64,000 nt of DNA, taken from a bacterium. Its GTDB lineage: Bacteria > Pseudomonadota > Alphaproteobacteria > Caulobacterales > Caulobacteraceae. The stretch lies in assembly GCA_030824495.1 (NCBI GenBank), contig JAVBXP010000016.1, positions 124,001 through 188,000 of the forward strand, written 5' to 3'. The translations under genes were made by a program, and so were the position numbers. The notes below the pieces were generated by a model. That model saw only the letters and a list, made by a program, of their open reading frames with translations. It made no database searches and was not told where the DNA came from. The first letter of the stretch is position 1. Each line of letters opens with the position of its first letter. Below, piece by piece: positions 8,827-18,115 of this stretch.

Positions 8827-10059
8827 CTAGGCCGCCGCCGTGGCTTGCAGGCGTCTCAGCCCGACCGGCGCGAAGACGGCTGCGGCCAACAGCGACGCGC
8901 CCAGCATGATCGCGGCGAGCGAGAGAGTCGGCGGCATGGGAAGAGCGCTCGCCCCAGTCGAGCCGATGGCGGCGCACCCCATCTGCAGAAAGCCCAATAG
9001 CGCTGACGCCGTCCCGGCCTCGCGTCCGAAGGGCTGAAGCGCGATGGCGGTGCCTAGCGGATTGATCAGCCCCATGCCGAAGAGAAACAGCGTCAGCCCC
9101 ATCGTGATGCTGACCAGGTTCGGAGCCCCGGCGAAGGCGAGAATAAGGGCACTCCCCGCGACCGCGAATCCCAGGCCCAGGCCGCCAGCCGCCGCGGGGC
9201 TCCAGCGTCGCGCCAGTCTCGGCGCCAGAAAGCCCGCAGCGAAGACGATCACGACGGTCCCCGCGAAATAGAGCGCCAACTGCAGGCCGGTCAGGCCCAG
9301 GACGCTGATCAGAACGGCGGGAGCCGCGGCGAAAAACGTGTAGAGCGCGCCGATGACAAGGCTGACCGCCAGGGCCGGCAGGATGAACCGCGGGTTGGTC
9401 GCCAGCCGAGCGTAGGCCAGCCTGACTGCTGACAGGCTCAGGCTCTCTCGACTTTCGACAGGGTGCGTCTCGCCGAGCATCTTCCAATAGCACCCGGCCA
9501 GGACGGCCGCGAATGCTGCGACGCCTAGAAAGATGGTCTGCCAGCCGAACAGGCCGCCCAGCGCGCTGCCGATCAGCGGTGAGAAGCCCGGCGACGCCGC
9601 CATCGCGATCATGGTCAGGGCGAGTGCGCGGGCCAGCGCCTCTCCATCGAAGAGGTCGCGCGCAATGGCCCGCGACAAGACTGATGCGGCGCAAGCTCCA
9701 AGCGCCTGGATGATGCGGCCGAGGATGAGGACGGAAATATCGCCGGCTAGGGCGCAGACCAGGCAGCCGAGCACGAAGGTCGCAAGCCCGCCCAGGACAA
9801 GCAACTTGCGACCAAATCGGTCCGACAAGGGCCCAACCAGAATCTGCCCGAACGCGAAGGCGACGAAGAAGCTGCTCAGGGTCAGCGCCAGATCCCGCGG
9901 CGAGACGTTCAGCTCCGCGCCGATCTGCGGAAACGCCGGCAGGATGATGTTCGTCGCCAACGAGCCCAGGGCGGCGAGACCCGCGAGCAGGAAGAGCGTC
10001 CCTGGAGTCAGGCGGGTGCGCGCCTGACTAACGTCGGTGTCCGAAAACGCTGCCAACAC
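8827..10059 (-). CDS. Bcr/CflA-type MFS multidrug exporter
   Basis: A 410-residue inner-membrane protein with about 12 hydrophobic segments. The start is a GTG with GAGG five bases upstream. The Bcr/CflA signature GPLSDRFGRK (loop 2-3, about residue 78) and LGRIIQALGACAASVLSRAIARD in segment 4 are visible. These are proton-driven drug:H+ antiporters. It is divergently transcribed from an HxlR regulator 109 bp away, so the regulator very likely controls it, and it heads a minus-strand run with two SDR genes. The exported compound is unknown. A detoxification role alongside the SDRs is inferred from context. Confidence 0.88.
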   Translation of the reverse strand: MLAAFSDTDVSQARTRLTPGTLFLLAGLAALGSLATNIILPAFPQIGAELNVSPRDLALTLSSFFVAFAFGQILVGPLSDRFGRKLLVLGGLATFVLGCLVCALAGDISVLILGRIIQALGACAASVLSRAIARDLFDGEALARALALTMIAMAASPGFSPLIGSALGGLFGWQTIFLGVAAFAAVLAGCYWKMLGETHPVESRESLSLSAVRLAYARLATNPRFILPALAVSLVIGALYTFFAAAPAVLISVLGLTGLQLALYFAGTVVIVFAAGFLAPRLARRWSPAAAGGLGLGFAVAGSALILAFAGAPNLVSITMGLTLFLFGMGLINPLGTAIALQPFGREAGTASALLGFLQMGCAAIGSTGASALPMPPTLSLAAIMLGASLLAAAVFAPVGLRRLQATAAA

Positions 10060-10168
10060 GATGTCCTCGTCTCGATCAGAGCCCAGTCACGATGGGGCTT
10101 CGATCAGCGGTTGCCTGGGCGGCCTGGGATCGTTACTCCTATTATGAGAGCCACAAGGACGCCGTCAA

Positions 10169-10660
10169 ATGAAAGCGAAATCTTTTGCGGGCATGCGCTG
10201 CTCGGTCGCCGGCGCGCTGGAAATGATCGGCGACCGCTGGACCTTGCTGCTGCTGCGCGACCTGGGGCTTGGCCTGTCGAGATACGACGAGTTCCAGGCA
10301 AGCACGCAGATCCCCAACACCACGCTGTCGACGCGCTTGAAGGACCTCGAGCGCAACGGGATCGTCGAGCGGACGCGCTATCGGGAGCGTCCGCCGCGCG
10401 ACGAGTATCGTCTGACCGCGAAAGGTCGGGACCTCTGGAAGGTGATCGCGGCCCTGCGGGAATGGGGAGACCGCTGGGACGCCTCTGGTTACGGCGCGCC
10501 GACCATCGAAGTCGTCGATAGGGACACCGACCGGGAGCTGCGCTTGGCACTGGTCGATCCCCAAACCGGTCAGGCCGTGGCGCGCGAACGCGTCAAATAC
10601 CGCCCCGGACCCGGCGCGGACAGCGCCGTGCACGCCCTTCTCGAGCGCTCCACCAACTAG
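10169..10660 (+). CDS. HxlR-family winged-helix transcriptional regulator
   Basis: A 163-residue protein with the HxlR core MRCSVAGALEMIGDRWTLLLLRDL near the N-terminus (redox-sensitive Cys position present), the recognition part IPNTTLSTRLKDLERNGIVER and the wing RPPRDEYRLTAKGRDL. The C-terminal 60 residues are an extra region seen in part of the family. Such regulators bind inverted repeats and respond to electrophiles or quinones through Cys modification or ligands. It is divergent from the MFS exporter/SDR run and 36 bp upstream of a thioesterase gene, so both sides are likely targets. AAGGA lies 9 bases before the ATG. Confidence 0.9.
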   Translation: MKAKSFAGMRCSVAGALEMIGDRWTLLLLRDLGLGLSRYDEFQASTQIPNTTLSTRLKDLERNGIVERTRYRERPPRDEYRLTAKGRDLWKVIAALREWGDRWDASGYGAPTIEVVDRDTDRELRLALVDPQTGQAVARERVKYRPGPGADSAVHALLERSTN

Positions 10661-10696
10661 GTGGCGTCTGCTCTCCAACCCTTGAGAGAACCGAAC

Positions 10697-11494
10697 ATGT
10701 CGGGAAGCAATTTCGCGAGCCTGTTGTCGTCCATGGAGGCCGATGCCGGATCGTACTCGATGGTCCTGCCCGACGACTGGCTCCAGGGCCGCACGGCTTT
10801 CGGCGGACTGTCAGCGGCCCTTTGCTGGGAAGCGGCGCAACGGGCGGATGATGCGCTGCCGCCCTTGCGCTCGGCTCAGTTCGCCTTCGTCGGCCCGGCC
10901 GGTGGACGCCTGCGGATCGAACCCACGCTGCTGCGTCGAGGCAAATCCTCCGCGTTTTACAGTGTGGACCTACATGGCGACGACACCCTCGCCGTGCGCG
11001 GCCTGCTGTGTTTCGGAGCCAGCCGCCCATCGTCGCTCGATCAGGTCGACCTGCCGGCTCCCGTTGTTCCTAGCTGGGATGACTGCCCAACCTACTTCGA
11101 AACCAGTGATCAACGGCGTTTCCTGCAACACTTCGACAGCCGTTTTGCGGCTGGCGCCCGTCCCTTCACGGCCGGCGCCAAGCCCGAAATGGTGGTCTGG
11201 CTGAGACACCGAGATACCGCCACGCCTTCAACCATAGCCCCCTTGATCGCCTTGGCGGACGCGTTGCCGCCCGCCGCGATCGTCAACTTTCAACCGGGCG
11301 GCGGCCCGATCAGCACAATGACCTGGTCGATCGACGTGTTGTCGGATGCGCCTCGCAGCGCGTCGGGATGGTGGCTCGTACGATCGACCGCGCAAACGGC
11401 GGTCAACGGCTATTCAGCGCAGGACATGGTGGTCTGGGATGATCAGGGCGCGCCTGTTCTGGCGATGCGCCAGACCGTCGCGATATTCGCCTGA
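10697..11494 (+). CDS. thioesterase-family protein (TesB-like double hotdog)
   Basis: A 265-residue protein with start ATG preceded by TTGAGAG; a GTG at 10661 would add 12 residues. It shows a tandem hotdog layout. The first half contains DDWLQGRTAFGGLSAALCW and LRSAQFAFVGPAGG, typical of acyl-CoA thioesterase N-halves. The second half contains MTWSIDVLSDAP and WWLVRSTAQTAVNGYSAQDMVVWDDQG, the usual C-half with the hydrolytic Asp/Gln/Thr region. These enzymes hydrolyse acyl-CoA in the cytoplasm. It probably shares a transcript with the HxlR gene. Substrate unknown; it could serve degradation of alkyl chains oxidised by the nearby P450. Confidence 0.8.
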   Translation: MSGSNFASLLSSMEADAGSYSMVLPDDWLQGRTAFGGLSAALCWEAAQRADDALPPLRSAQFAFVGPAGGRLRIEPTLLRRGKSSAFYSVDLHGDDTLAVRGLLCFGASRPSSLDQVDLPAPVVPSWDDCPTYFETSDQRRFLQHFDSRFAAGARPFTAGAKPEMVVWLRHRDTATPSTIAPLIALADALPPAAIVNFQPGGGPISTMTWSIDVLSDAPRSASGWWLVRSTAQTAVNGYSAQDMVVWDDQGAPVLAMRQTVAIFA

Positions 11495-11516
11495 ATCGGG
11501 CGTCAGCAGCGGCAGG

Positions 11517-11945
11517 CTAGCCCACGGCGACCCGGTCGGGATGAACGACAAAGCTGTCCAGGTCGACGAGCGTCCGCCGCCAGGCGCCGGCCATGGCCGG
11601 CGTCCATTCGGGACCGCAGGCCTCTTCGACCACCTCGGCGACCAGCCCGAAGAAGGTGGCGAACACGTCCGGCGGCACGTCGTAGCCGGCGTGGTTCACA
11701 ACCTCGGTCTTGATCAGGTGGTCGGCGAATTGTCGATCGCGAATAAAGTCGAGAATGGCCTCGAACGTCCGCATCAGCATCTCGCCGCGAATGGCGTTGG
11801 TGGTGTCGCGCCAGAACAGCAGCTTCATCGCCGGTTGGCGTTCGAAAAGCCGCTCATAGACCAGCGGGGTCAAGTCCCCGCCCCGCTCGGCGGCGATCTC
11901 CAGGCTTGTCTCGATCGCCTGGGCGTCTTTCGGATCGGTGCGCAT
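11517..11945 (-). CDS. single-domain globin
   Basis: A 142-residue globin. The third in-frame ATG (MRTDPKDAQA) is chosen because GAGG sits five bases before it; earlier starts add 4 or 10 residues. The segments LTPLVYERLFERQPAMKLLFW (A-B-C helices, with Phe near CD1) and EVVNHAGYDVPPDVFATFF with the proximal His identify a flavohaemoglobin-like haem domain without the reductase part. The C-terminal helix has GPEWTPAMAGAWRRTL. It probably binds O2 or NO. It lies downstream of the P450 on the same strand with a 66-bp gap, so co-expression is likely and it may supply oxygen or remove NO for the P450. Confidence 0.85.
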   Translation of the reverse strand: MRTDPKDAQAIETSLEIAAERGGDLTPLVYERLFERQPAMKLLFWRDTTNAIRGEMLMRTFEAILDFIRDRQFADHLIKTEVVNHAGYDVPPDVFATFFGLVAEVVEEACGPEWTPAMAGAWRRTLVDLDSFVVHPDRVAVG

Positions 11946-12011
11946 GATCGCCTCGCTGAGCATAGTTAGGGTCATACGGCCGGCGGCGGGCGCCCGCCGG
12001 CCGCAGTAGCG

Positions 12012-13298
12012 TCAGTTCTTGTAGGGAATGATCACCGGCAGGGTCTCGAACCCGTGCACAAAGGCCGACCAATTCAGGGTCGGCTCACCGACCACCTTGA
12101 TCTCTGGGAAACGCTTGAGGATTTCTTCCCAGATGATGGTCAGCTGCATCTCGGCGACGCGATTACCGACGCAGCGGTGGACGCCAAAGCCGAACGACAT
12201 GTGCTGGCGCGGCCGTTCGCGGTCGATGATGAACTCGTTCGGACGATCGACCACCTCTTCATCGCGGTTGCCGGAAATGTACCACATGGCGACCCGGTCG
12301 CCCTTCTTGATGGTCTTGCCGCCCATCTCGACGTCCCGCGTGGCGACACGAGCCATATGCGCCAGGGGCGTCTGCCAGCGGATCGTCTCCGACACCATCG
12401 GCAGCACCAGGTCGTGGTTGGCGCGCAGCTTGGCGTATTGATCCGGGTTCTTGTTCAGAGAGTAGACGCTGCTGGAGATGGTGTTGCGGGTGGTGTCGTT
12501 GCCGCCGACGATCAGCAGGATAACATTGCCCTGATAGGTCGCCAGTTCCATATCGCGAGTGGCGGGATTGTGCGCCAGCATGGAGATCAGGTCCCCGGCC
12601 GGCTCGGCGTTGACGCGCTGATCCCACAGCTCCTGGAATGCACCAAAGCACTCCATCATCGCTTGGCCCTTGTGCTCCCAGCTCTTCACCGGCCCGTGCC
12701 CGGGCTGATTGGTGACCATATCGGACCAGTAGGTCAGCTTGCGCCGGTCCTCGAACGGGAAGTCGAACAACGTGGCCAGGGTCATGGCCGTCAGTTCCTT
12801 CGACACAAGGTCGACCCAGTCGAACTCCTTACCGATCGGCAGGGAGTCGAGGATCTGGCCGGCCCGCTCGCGCACCAACGGGGCCATGTTGTGCAGGTTG
12901 GAGGGCGCCACCGTCGGGCTGACCGCTTTACGCGCCGGGCCGTGTTCGGGTTCGTCCATGGTGATGAAGCCGGCGCCGCCGCGGCGGCGAACGCCCATGA
13001 CCTTTTCCTGTTCGGCCATGGCTACCTGATTGATCAGGGTGATCCCCTCAGCCGAGGAGAACGCCTCATGATCGGTATCGACCGCCATGATGTCGTTCCA
13101 CTTGGTGATCGACCAATACGGCCCGTACTCGCTGTCGGGCGTAAAATGGATGGGATCCTCGCGGCGCAGGCGCTCGAATACCGGCCAGATGGTGTCGTCA
13201 TAGAAGCGCGACACCTTGGCGGGGTTGAGCTGCTCCAGCGGCATGGCGGCGATTTCGGCTGCGGCGTCGGCAGCTTGGATTTTCGCTGAGATGTTCAT
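12012..13298 (-). CDS. cytochrome P450, CYP153-like alkane/fatty-acid omega-hydroxylase
   Basis: A 428-residue soluble bacterial P450. The start ATG has GGAAGGAAG five bases before it. The I-helix oxygen motif is GGNDTTRN, the K-helix ExxR is ETIRW, and the haem loop is FGFGVHRCVGNRVAEMQL with the Cys ligand. The C-terminal half, including PLAHMARVATRDVEMGG and the region after the haem loop, resembles CYP153 enzymes, which hydroxylate terminal carbons of alkanes and related chains. CYP153 needs a ferredoxin and ferredoxin reductase, often adjacent; neither is present here. A TetR gene is divergent across a 198-bp gap. P450 is certain; the CYP153 subfamily is likely. Confidence 0.9.
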   Translation of the reverse strand: MNISAKIQAADAAAEIAAMPLEQLNPAKVSRFYDDTIWPVFERLRREDPIHFTPDSEYGPYWSITKWNDIMAVDTDHEAFSSAEGITLINQVAMAEQEKVMGVRRRGGAGFITMDEPEHGPARKAVSPTVAPSNLHNMAPLVRERAGQILDSLPIGKEFDWVDLVSKELTAMTLATLFDFPFEDRRKLTYWSDMVTNQPGHGPVKSWEHKGQAMMECFGAFQELWDQRVNAEPAGDLISMLAHNPATRDMELATYQGNVILLIVGGNDTTRNTISSSVYSLNKNPDQYAKLRANHDLVLPMVSETIRWQTPLAHMARVATRDVEMGGKTIKKGDRVAMWYISGNRDEEVVDRPNEFIIDRERPRQHMSFGFGVHRCVGNRVAEMQLTIIWEEILKRFPEIKVVGEPTLNWSAFVHGFETLPVIIPYKN

Positions 13299-13496
13299 GG
13301 CTTCCTTCCCAGGTCGTGATCCAACGGCGTCTGAACGCACCGTTTTGGACTTCAGAGCGTAGGTTGAGCGCGCCCAGCCCCTATGTCAACGGCGATTGAC
13401 TTAGCGGGTCTGGCGGGCGCCTGTGGAAGGATCACATCCAGGCGGCTCCTGCGGGCCAGTCTGCCCATTGACCCGCGTTCGTGTAGAGTTGTGCAT

Positions 13497-14090
13497 ATGA
13501 CCGACCCGGCACTACTCGCTCGCTCAAGGCCTCGCAGGCGCGACGCCGAAGCTACTCGCGCGGCGATCCTCGAGGCGGCGAAAAAGCAATTCGCGCTGGC
13601 GGGTTACGACTGCACCTTACGCGACATAGCCGGCGAGGCAGGCGCCGACGTCGCGCTGGTGAAGCGCTACTTCGGCGGCAAGGAGGCCTTGTTCGTCGAG
13701 GCGCTGAAGGCCTCGTTTGGATCAGATGACCTGAGCGAGTGGGACCGCCAAACGTCCGCTCGTGAGATCGCGACGATGCTGGCCGACAGCCCGCATGCCG
13801 ATGAGGCGCGGACCCACCGGTTCCAGTTCCTGCTCCGCGCGGCGACGTCACCGACGACTGCACCGCTGCTCAACGTCCTTGTCCAAGAACGTTTCCTGGG
13901 GCCGATCCGCGAGTGGCTGGGCGGCGTCGACGCCCAGGCTCGCGCCCGCGTTTTCGCGGCGAGCTACATCGGGTTTCTGGTGGAACGCCTGATCCGCGGC
14001 GAAGCGCTGCAGGGGCGTGAGCGCGAGGTCTTCATTGATCGGGTAAGCGCGATATTCACGGTGCTGATCGCCGAAACCGGCCCAGCCTGA
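13497..14090 (+). CDS. TetR-family transcriptional regulator
   Basis: A 197-residue TetR protein starting at MTDPALL. The HTH region (about 16-65) reads ATRAAILEAAKKQFALAGYDCTLRDIAGEAGADVALVKRYFGGKEALF. The C-terminal ligand domain is all helical and of the common PaaR-like size. It is divergent from the P450 gene, and the shared 198-bp gap should carry both promoters. A weak GTCAA-N6-TTGAC inverted repeat at 13385-13400 is one possible operator. It likely represses the P450 and itself and is relieved by a hydrophobic inducer. Family clear; target inferred from divergence. Confidence 0.88.
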   Translation: MTDPALLARSRPRRRDAEATRAAILEAAKKQFALAGYDCTLRDIAGEAGADVALVKRYFGGKEALFVEALKASFGSDDLSEWDRQTSAREIATMLADSPHADEARTHRFQFLLRAATSPTTAPLLNVLVQERFLGPIREWLGGVDAQARARVFAASYIGFLVERLIRGEALQGREREVFIDRVSAIFTVLIAETGPA

Positions 14091-14187
14091 GGACCCCCGA
14101 ACGAATCCGTCGAGGATTTAGCGCTTAGCGGCCAACCGGGTCCGAGGCAGACTGCCGACGACAACTGCATAGGTGTCGGAGATCACC

Positions 14188-14514
14188 ATGTTCATCGCCA
14201 TGAATCGCTTCCAGGTGTTGCGCGGACAGGAAGCGGCGTTCGAGGCCGTCTGGCTCTCACGGGAAACTCACTTGGAGACCGTTCAGGGCTTCCTGGAGTT
14301 CAGCCTGCTGCGCGGACCCGAACGCGAAGATCACACGCTCTACGCCTCGCACTCGACATGGGCTTCGCGGGCGGCGTTTGAGGCCTGGACCAAATCAGAG
14401 GCTTTCAGGCTGGCGCACCGCGGGGCGGGCGACAACAAGCCGCTCTATATGGGCCACCCACAGTTCGAGGGCTTTGAGACACTGCAGAAAGTTGCGGCGG
14501 CGACCGCGCGCTAG
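14188..14514 (+). CDS. ABM-fold monooxygenase / haem-degrading monooxygenase-like
   Basis: A 108-residue protein from the ATG with GGAG just upstream (GTG at 14173 is an alternative). MFIAMNRFQVLRGQEAAFEAVW, the FLEFSLLRG strand, and the conserved Trp/Phe segment STWASRAAFEAWTKSEAFRLAH match the antibiotic-biosynthesis-monooxygenase ferredoxin-like fold, and more specifically the HmoA/IsdG-like branch that opens haem. Such proteins dimerise and need no flavin. It is 97 bp after the TetR gene on the same strand. The IsdG-like assignment fits the iron/haem theme (globin, TonB receptor) but is not proven. Confidence 0.78.
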   Translation: MFIAMNRFQVLRGQEAAFEAVWLSRETHLETVQGFLEFSLLRGPEREDHTLYASHSTWASRAAFEAWTKSEAFRLAHRGAGDNKPLYMGHPQFEGFETLQKVAAATAR

Positions 14515-14550
14515 GACGCTGGTCGCCGCCTCTCTTAGGGCGGACTTCTG

Positions 14551-15675
14551 CTACAAGCTGGTCCAGATCGCGGCGGCCATTCCGAGCCCACGTTCGTCGC
14601 CGATCGTCGTGACGCCCATCCGGTTCATGGCGAAGGCGTAGGTGGCCCGCGCGGCCATGTCGATGATGATCAGCGAGCCGCCATAGCCGCCCCAGAAGAT
14701 GCATTCTGGACCAGGCAGCGGGATCATCGGCGCCAGCCCAAACCCCAAGCCGAAGCGGGCCGGCATGCCGAGCACGAGATCGACGCCCTCGATCTGCGGT
14801 TCCAGGGCTTTGCGGCAACCGGCCTCTGACAGAAGGCGCTTGCCATTGGCCACCCCGCCATTGGCCAGCAGCATGTGGATCTGCGCGATGGACCGCGCAT
14901 TCCCCTGCCCGTTCACCGCCGGCATTTCCGCCGCCCGCCAAGCCCGGGTTCGGGTTTCCAGCGGATTGGTCGCCGGATTGGTCATGACGTTGATAAGCAG
15001 CGGACTTGGCTCTCCCAGGTCACCCGGAAGTCCAGCGGTCGGCGGGATCAGGTCGGCGACCCGCGCGTCGTGCTCGGGACCCATGCCGATGTGGAAGTCG
15101 GCCCCGAGCGGCTCTGCGATCTCCTCGCGGAAGACAGTCCCAAGCGAACGCCCTGTGATCCGCCGGACCACCTCCCCCACAAGATAGCCCTGGGTCGTGG
15201 CGTGGTAGCCGGGCGCGCTCCCCGGCTCCCAGAACGGCGCTTGAGCCGCCAGCAACCCCGTCGCCTTGTCCCAGTCATATAGGTCCGCTTGCGTCACAGG
15301 TTCGCGCCAGCCGGACAGCCCGGAGGAATGGGCCATCAACTGCCCCACTGTGACCCCCGCTTTTCCGTTGGCCGCGAACTCGGGCCAGTAGCGAGCGACC
15401 GGCGCCCCGAAATCGAGTTCGCCGCGGTCCGCCAGCAGCAGAGCGGTCAAGGCGGTCATCGTCTTGGTGGTCGAATAGACATTGACCAAGGTGTCCGCTT
15501 CCCAGGGACGCGTTCGGGCCTCATCGGCCCAACCGCCCCAGATATCGACGACGGTTTCCCCTTCGATCGTGGCCGCGAAGCTCGCCCCGACGTCAGCTCC
15601 ACTGGCCAGATTGGCTTCGAACAGGCCGATGACGGCGTCGAAGCGCGGATCACACGATCCAGATACGGCGGTCAT
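14551..15675 (-). CDS. beta-lactamase-fold serine hydrolase (class C / EstB-like)
   Basis: A 374-residue protein from MTAVSGSCD, with GAGGAG 10 bases upstream. The catalytic SxxK is in VYSTTKTMTALTALLLADRGELDF and the second motif (Y-x-x) is in PGYHATTQGYLVGEVVRR. The late GGYGG stands where the KTG box is found. There is no obvious signal peptide, so a cytoplasmic esterase rather than a true beta-lactamase is likely. It is 46 bp downstream of a TonB-receptor gene on the same strand, suggesting it hydrolyses an imported ester or amide. Fold certain, substrate unknown. Confidence 0.85.
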   Translation of the reverse strand: MTAVSGSCDPRFDAVIGLFEANLASGADVGASFAATIEGETVVDIWGGWADEARTRPWEADTLVNVYSTTKTMTALTALLLADRGELDFGAPVARYWPEFAANGKAGVTVGQLMAHSSGLSGWREPVTQADLYDWDKATGLLAAQAPFWEPGSAPGYHATTQGYLVGEVVRRITGRSLGTVFREEIAEPLGADFHIGMGPEHDARVADLIPPTAGLPGDLGEPSPLLINVMTNPATNPLETRTRAWRAAEMPAVNGQGNARSIAQIHMLLANGGVANGKRLLSEAGCRKALEPQIEGVDLVLGMPARFGLGFGLAPMIPLPGPECIFWGGYGGSLIIIDMAARATYAFAMNRMGVTTIGDERGLGMAAAIWTSL

Positions 15676-15721
15676 GAGCGATCGGCTCCTCGACTGAAAA
15701 CAGGTCTCTTGGGATCTGACA

Positions 15722-17980
15722 TCACCAGTCAACTCCCACAGTCACGCCGAAGGTGCGCGGCGCGCTGTAGATCTTCGTTCCAAAGCCCAGCCCCGTAAGA
15801 TCGATCACCTGGGTGAGGTAACGCTCGTCGGTCAGGTTCTTGCCCCACACCGACAATGTCCAAGGCGAGCCCTCGGACGACAGCCGGATGTTGCCATCGT
15901 AGCTCCAGTAGCCAGGCGTCTTGGCGATCTGGGTATTCTCCGAATCCCGGAAGGCGCTGGTGGCGTGGCTTGGCTGGAACGTGATCTGAGCGACGTAGTC
16001 GTTGGGCAGATGGACGTCATACGACGCCGATCCCTTGAAGCTGAACTTGGGAGCATTCGGCATCTGGTTGCCGTTTTGAACCACGCCCGCCGCGTTGACG
16101 AATTCGCCGAGCTCGGAGTCCAGGATCCCAATCGCGGCCTGAAGGGTGAGGTCCTGCGTCGGCCGCCACGCGACATCGGCGTCGATGCCCATGATGGTCG
16201 CCTCATCCACGTTGCCCAGGATCTGGATTGGAATGAAGCCGACCGTGGACCGCTTGAAGGTCTGGATGTCTCGGTAGTCGTAGTAGAACCCGCTCATGTT
16301 GACCTGAAGCGAGCGCTGCAAGAGCGCCAACTTCACCCCGAGTTCGTAGGAGGTGAGCTTTTCGGGTTCATAGGGCAGCAGCTGCCGCGGATCGGTGGCG
16401 AGACCCGAGAAGAACCCGCCGCTTTTCTGGCCCTGAGAGATCGAAGCGTAGATGAGGCTATCGTCGTTGGGCGTGTAGTTCAGCCCCACCGTGCCGGTGA
16501 TGTTGTTGTCACTGATGGTCTGGTCGATCGCCGCCAGGGTGAAGGGCTGGCTGCAGCCGCCACACAGCGCGCTGGCGCCAAACGTATTCAGGTCGAAGGA
16601 GCCGCCAGCGTAGTGGCGTTCCTCCCAGGTGTAGCGCAGGCCCAGAACGCCAGTCAGTTTCGGGGTGATGGCGTAGAGCCCATGGGCGAAGGCGGCGGCC
16701 GACTTCGTCGTCTGGTCCGCGGTGATCAGGGTGTTGGTGTTGAACAGCGCCTGGTTCTGTCCGACGGACGAGTATGTGTAGTGGTCCCACGAATAGAAGC
16801 CGCCCACGATCCAATCGAGCGCACCGGACTTCCCGCCCAGCCTGACCTCTTGGGAGAACTGGTCGATGGCGTACTTGTTCAGATAGTCGAGGATGGGCGC
16901 CGGCGTCGTATCGATATTGGCGTCTGTGCGCTGGATGAAGCTGCGGTAGCCGGTGACGCTGGTCAGGGTCAGATCGCCGATGTCCAGGTCGTTGCGCCAG
17001 GTCACGTCCCAGCCGTCGCTGTTGAGGATCGGCTTGCGATCCCAGTCTCCCTTGTAGGGATCCCCGTCGCGGTCGGTGTAGCCCAGGAAGTTCGTGCAGT
17101 TCGTATCGTCAGTGCGGCCGGCGAGAACCGAGGCGCAGGTCGTGAAGGTGGTGGGATCAATGGCGCCAAAGAAGGCGGTTTGGCCCTGCTGTCCTCGTTG
17201 CCGCAGTCCCTCGACCTTGAAGAGGCTGCGGAAGTCCTCGGTTGGGGTCCAGAGCAGCATCGCCCGAGCGGTCTGGATGCTCTGCTTGCCAATGGTCCCC
17301 GGCAGGAGCCGGCTCTCCCAATAGCCGTCCTGCTGCTCGATCAACTTACCCGACACCCGCAAGGCCAGGGTGTCCGAGATTGGCATGTTGAGCATGCCGT
17401 CCAAGGTGAAGGTGTTGTAGTTTCCGTAGCCTAGCTGCGCGCGGCCGCCCGCATCGTGGGTCGGCGCCGCGGAAATGAAATTGATAGCTCCAGCGGTGGA
17501 GTTGCGCCCGTAGAGCGTCCCTTGGGGCCCTTTCAGAACCTCGACCCGGTCCAGGTCGAACAGTTGGCCGTTCATCATCACCACGGTCGAGAGGAAGACC
17601 TCATCGACATAGATCCCCGCCGGTGGACTGGTGTTGCCGCCAAAGTCGTTGAGCCCCACCCCGCGGATCGTCACGACCGGCAGGACGCCGGGCGCGTTCT
17701 GCTTGATGTCGACGTTGGGAACGATGTTGATCGCCTCCGACATGTTTTGGAGGTGTCGCTGGGCGATAGCGTCGCCGGAAACCGCAGTGATGGTGGCCGG
17801 CACGTCCTGAACATTGACGGCGCGCCGGTCGGCGGTGACCACGATTTCCTCGATTGGCGGGGGCGTTGCGCTTTGCGCCATCGCCGTCTCCGCCGCACAC
17901 AGCCCGGCCAACGATACGGTGCAGAGAAGCGCACAGCGGCGCTTGGCCGCGAGGGCGGCGTTGGTGGTTCCTGAGTGCAT
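15722..17980 (-). CDS. TonB-dependent outer-membrane receptor
   Basis: A 752-residue receptor with signal peptide (cleavage near AAETAMAQ) and a TonB-box-like IEEIVVTADRR. The plug domain (about 55-165) includes VVTIRGVGLNDFGG and LDRVEVLKGPQGTLYGRNSTAGAINFI, and a 22-strand barrel ends in the usual aromatic residue (TVGVDW). It imports a scarce substrate in a TonB-driven way. The plug style is the one common in sphingomonads and Caulobacterales. The serine hydrolase lies downstream, and the double-TetR gene is divergent across 135 bp. Ligand unknown; local context suggests an organic compound processed by hydrolase or sulfatase. Confidence 0.92.
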   Translation of the reverse strand: MHSGTTNAALAAKRRCALLCTVSLAGLCAAETAMAQSATPPPIEEIVVTADRRAVNVQDVPATITAVSGDAIAQRHLQNMSEAINIVPNVDIKQNAPGVLPVVTIRGVGLNDFGGNTSPPAGIYVDEVFLSTVVMMNGQLFDLDRVEVLKGPQGTLYGRNSTAGAINFISAAPTHDAGGRAQLGYGNYNTFTLDGMLNMPISDTLALRVSGKLIEQQDGYWESRLLPGTIGKQSIQTARAMLLWTPTEDFRSLFKVEGLRQRGQQGQTAFFGAIDPTTFTTCASVLAGRTDDTNCTNFLGYTDRDGDPYKGDWDRKPILNSDGWDVTWRNDLDIGDLTLTSVTGYRSFIQRTDANIDTTPAPILDYLNKYAIDQFSQEVRLGGKSGALDWIVGGFYSWDHYTYSSVGQNQALFNTNTLITADQTTKSAAAFAHGLYAITPKLTGVLGLRYTWEERHYAGGSFDLNTFGASALCGGCSQPFTLAAIDQTISDNNITGTVGLNYTPNDDSLIYASISQGQKSGGFFSGLATDPRQLLPYEPEKLTSYELGVKLALLQRSLQVNMSGFYYDYRDIQTFKRSTVGFIPIQILGNVDEATIMGIDADVAWRPTQDLTLQAAIGILDSELGEFVNAAGVVQNGNQMPNAPKFSFKGSASYDVHLPNDYVAQITFQPSHATSAFRDSENTQIAKTPGYWSYDGNIRLSSEGSPWTLSVWGKNLTDERYLTQVIDLTGLGFGTKIYSAPRTFGVTVGVDW

Positions 17981-18013
17981 TCCATTCCCCGTTCCGAACT
18001 GCGTCGGCTTTTA

Positions 18014-18049
18014 GTTACGATTAGGTGCGTACATTCCGCAAATCGTTAC
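18014..18049. promoter_or_regulatory. candidate operator between TonB receptor and double-TetR gene
   Basis: The short divergent gap holds GTTACGATT (18014-18022) and AATCGTTAC (18041-18049), an inverted repeat matching at 8 of 9 positions, around a smaller imperfect palindrome TGCGTACATTCCGCA. Position and symmetry fit a TetR-type operator controlling both genes. No binding evidence is available. Confidence 0.4.
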
Positions 18050-18115
18050 GCTGTCGTCAAGGGGCTTTCGAACGGGTACAGTTCCGCCCCTATTCGAAAC
18101 TTCCCTGGAGCCAGC

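Noticed and set aside
12054-13289. A 411-codon open frame antisense to the P450 gene
   Set aside because: It is the mirror of a high-GC coding frame, shows no family motif, and the P450 on the other strand has all its catalytic motifs.
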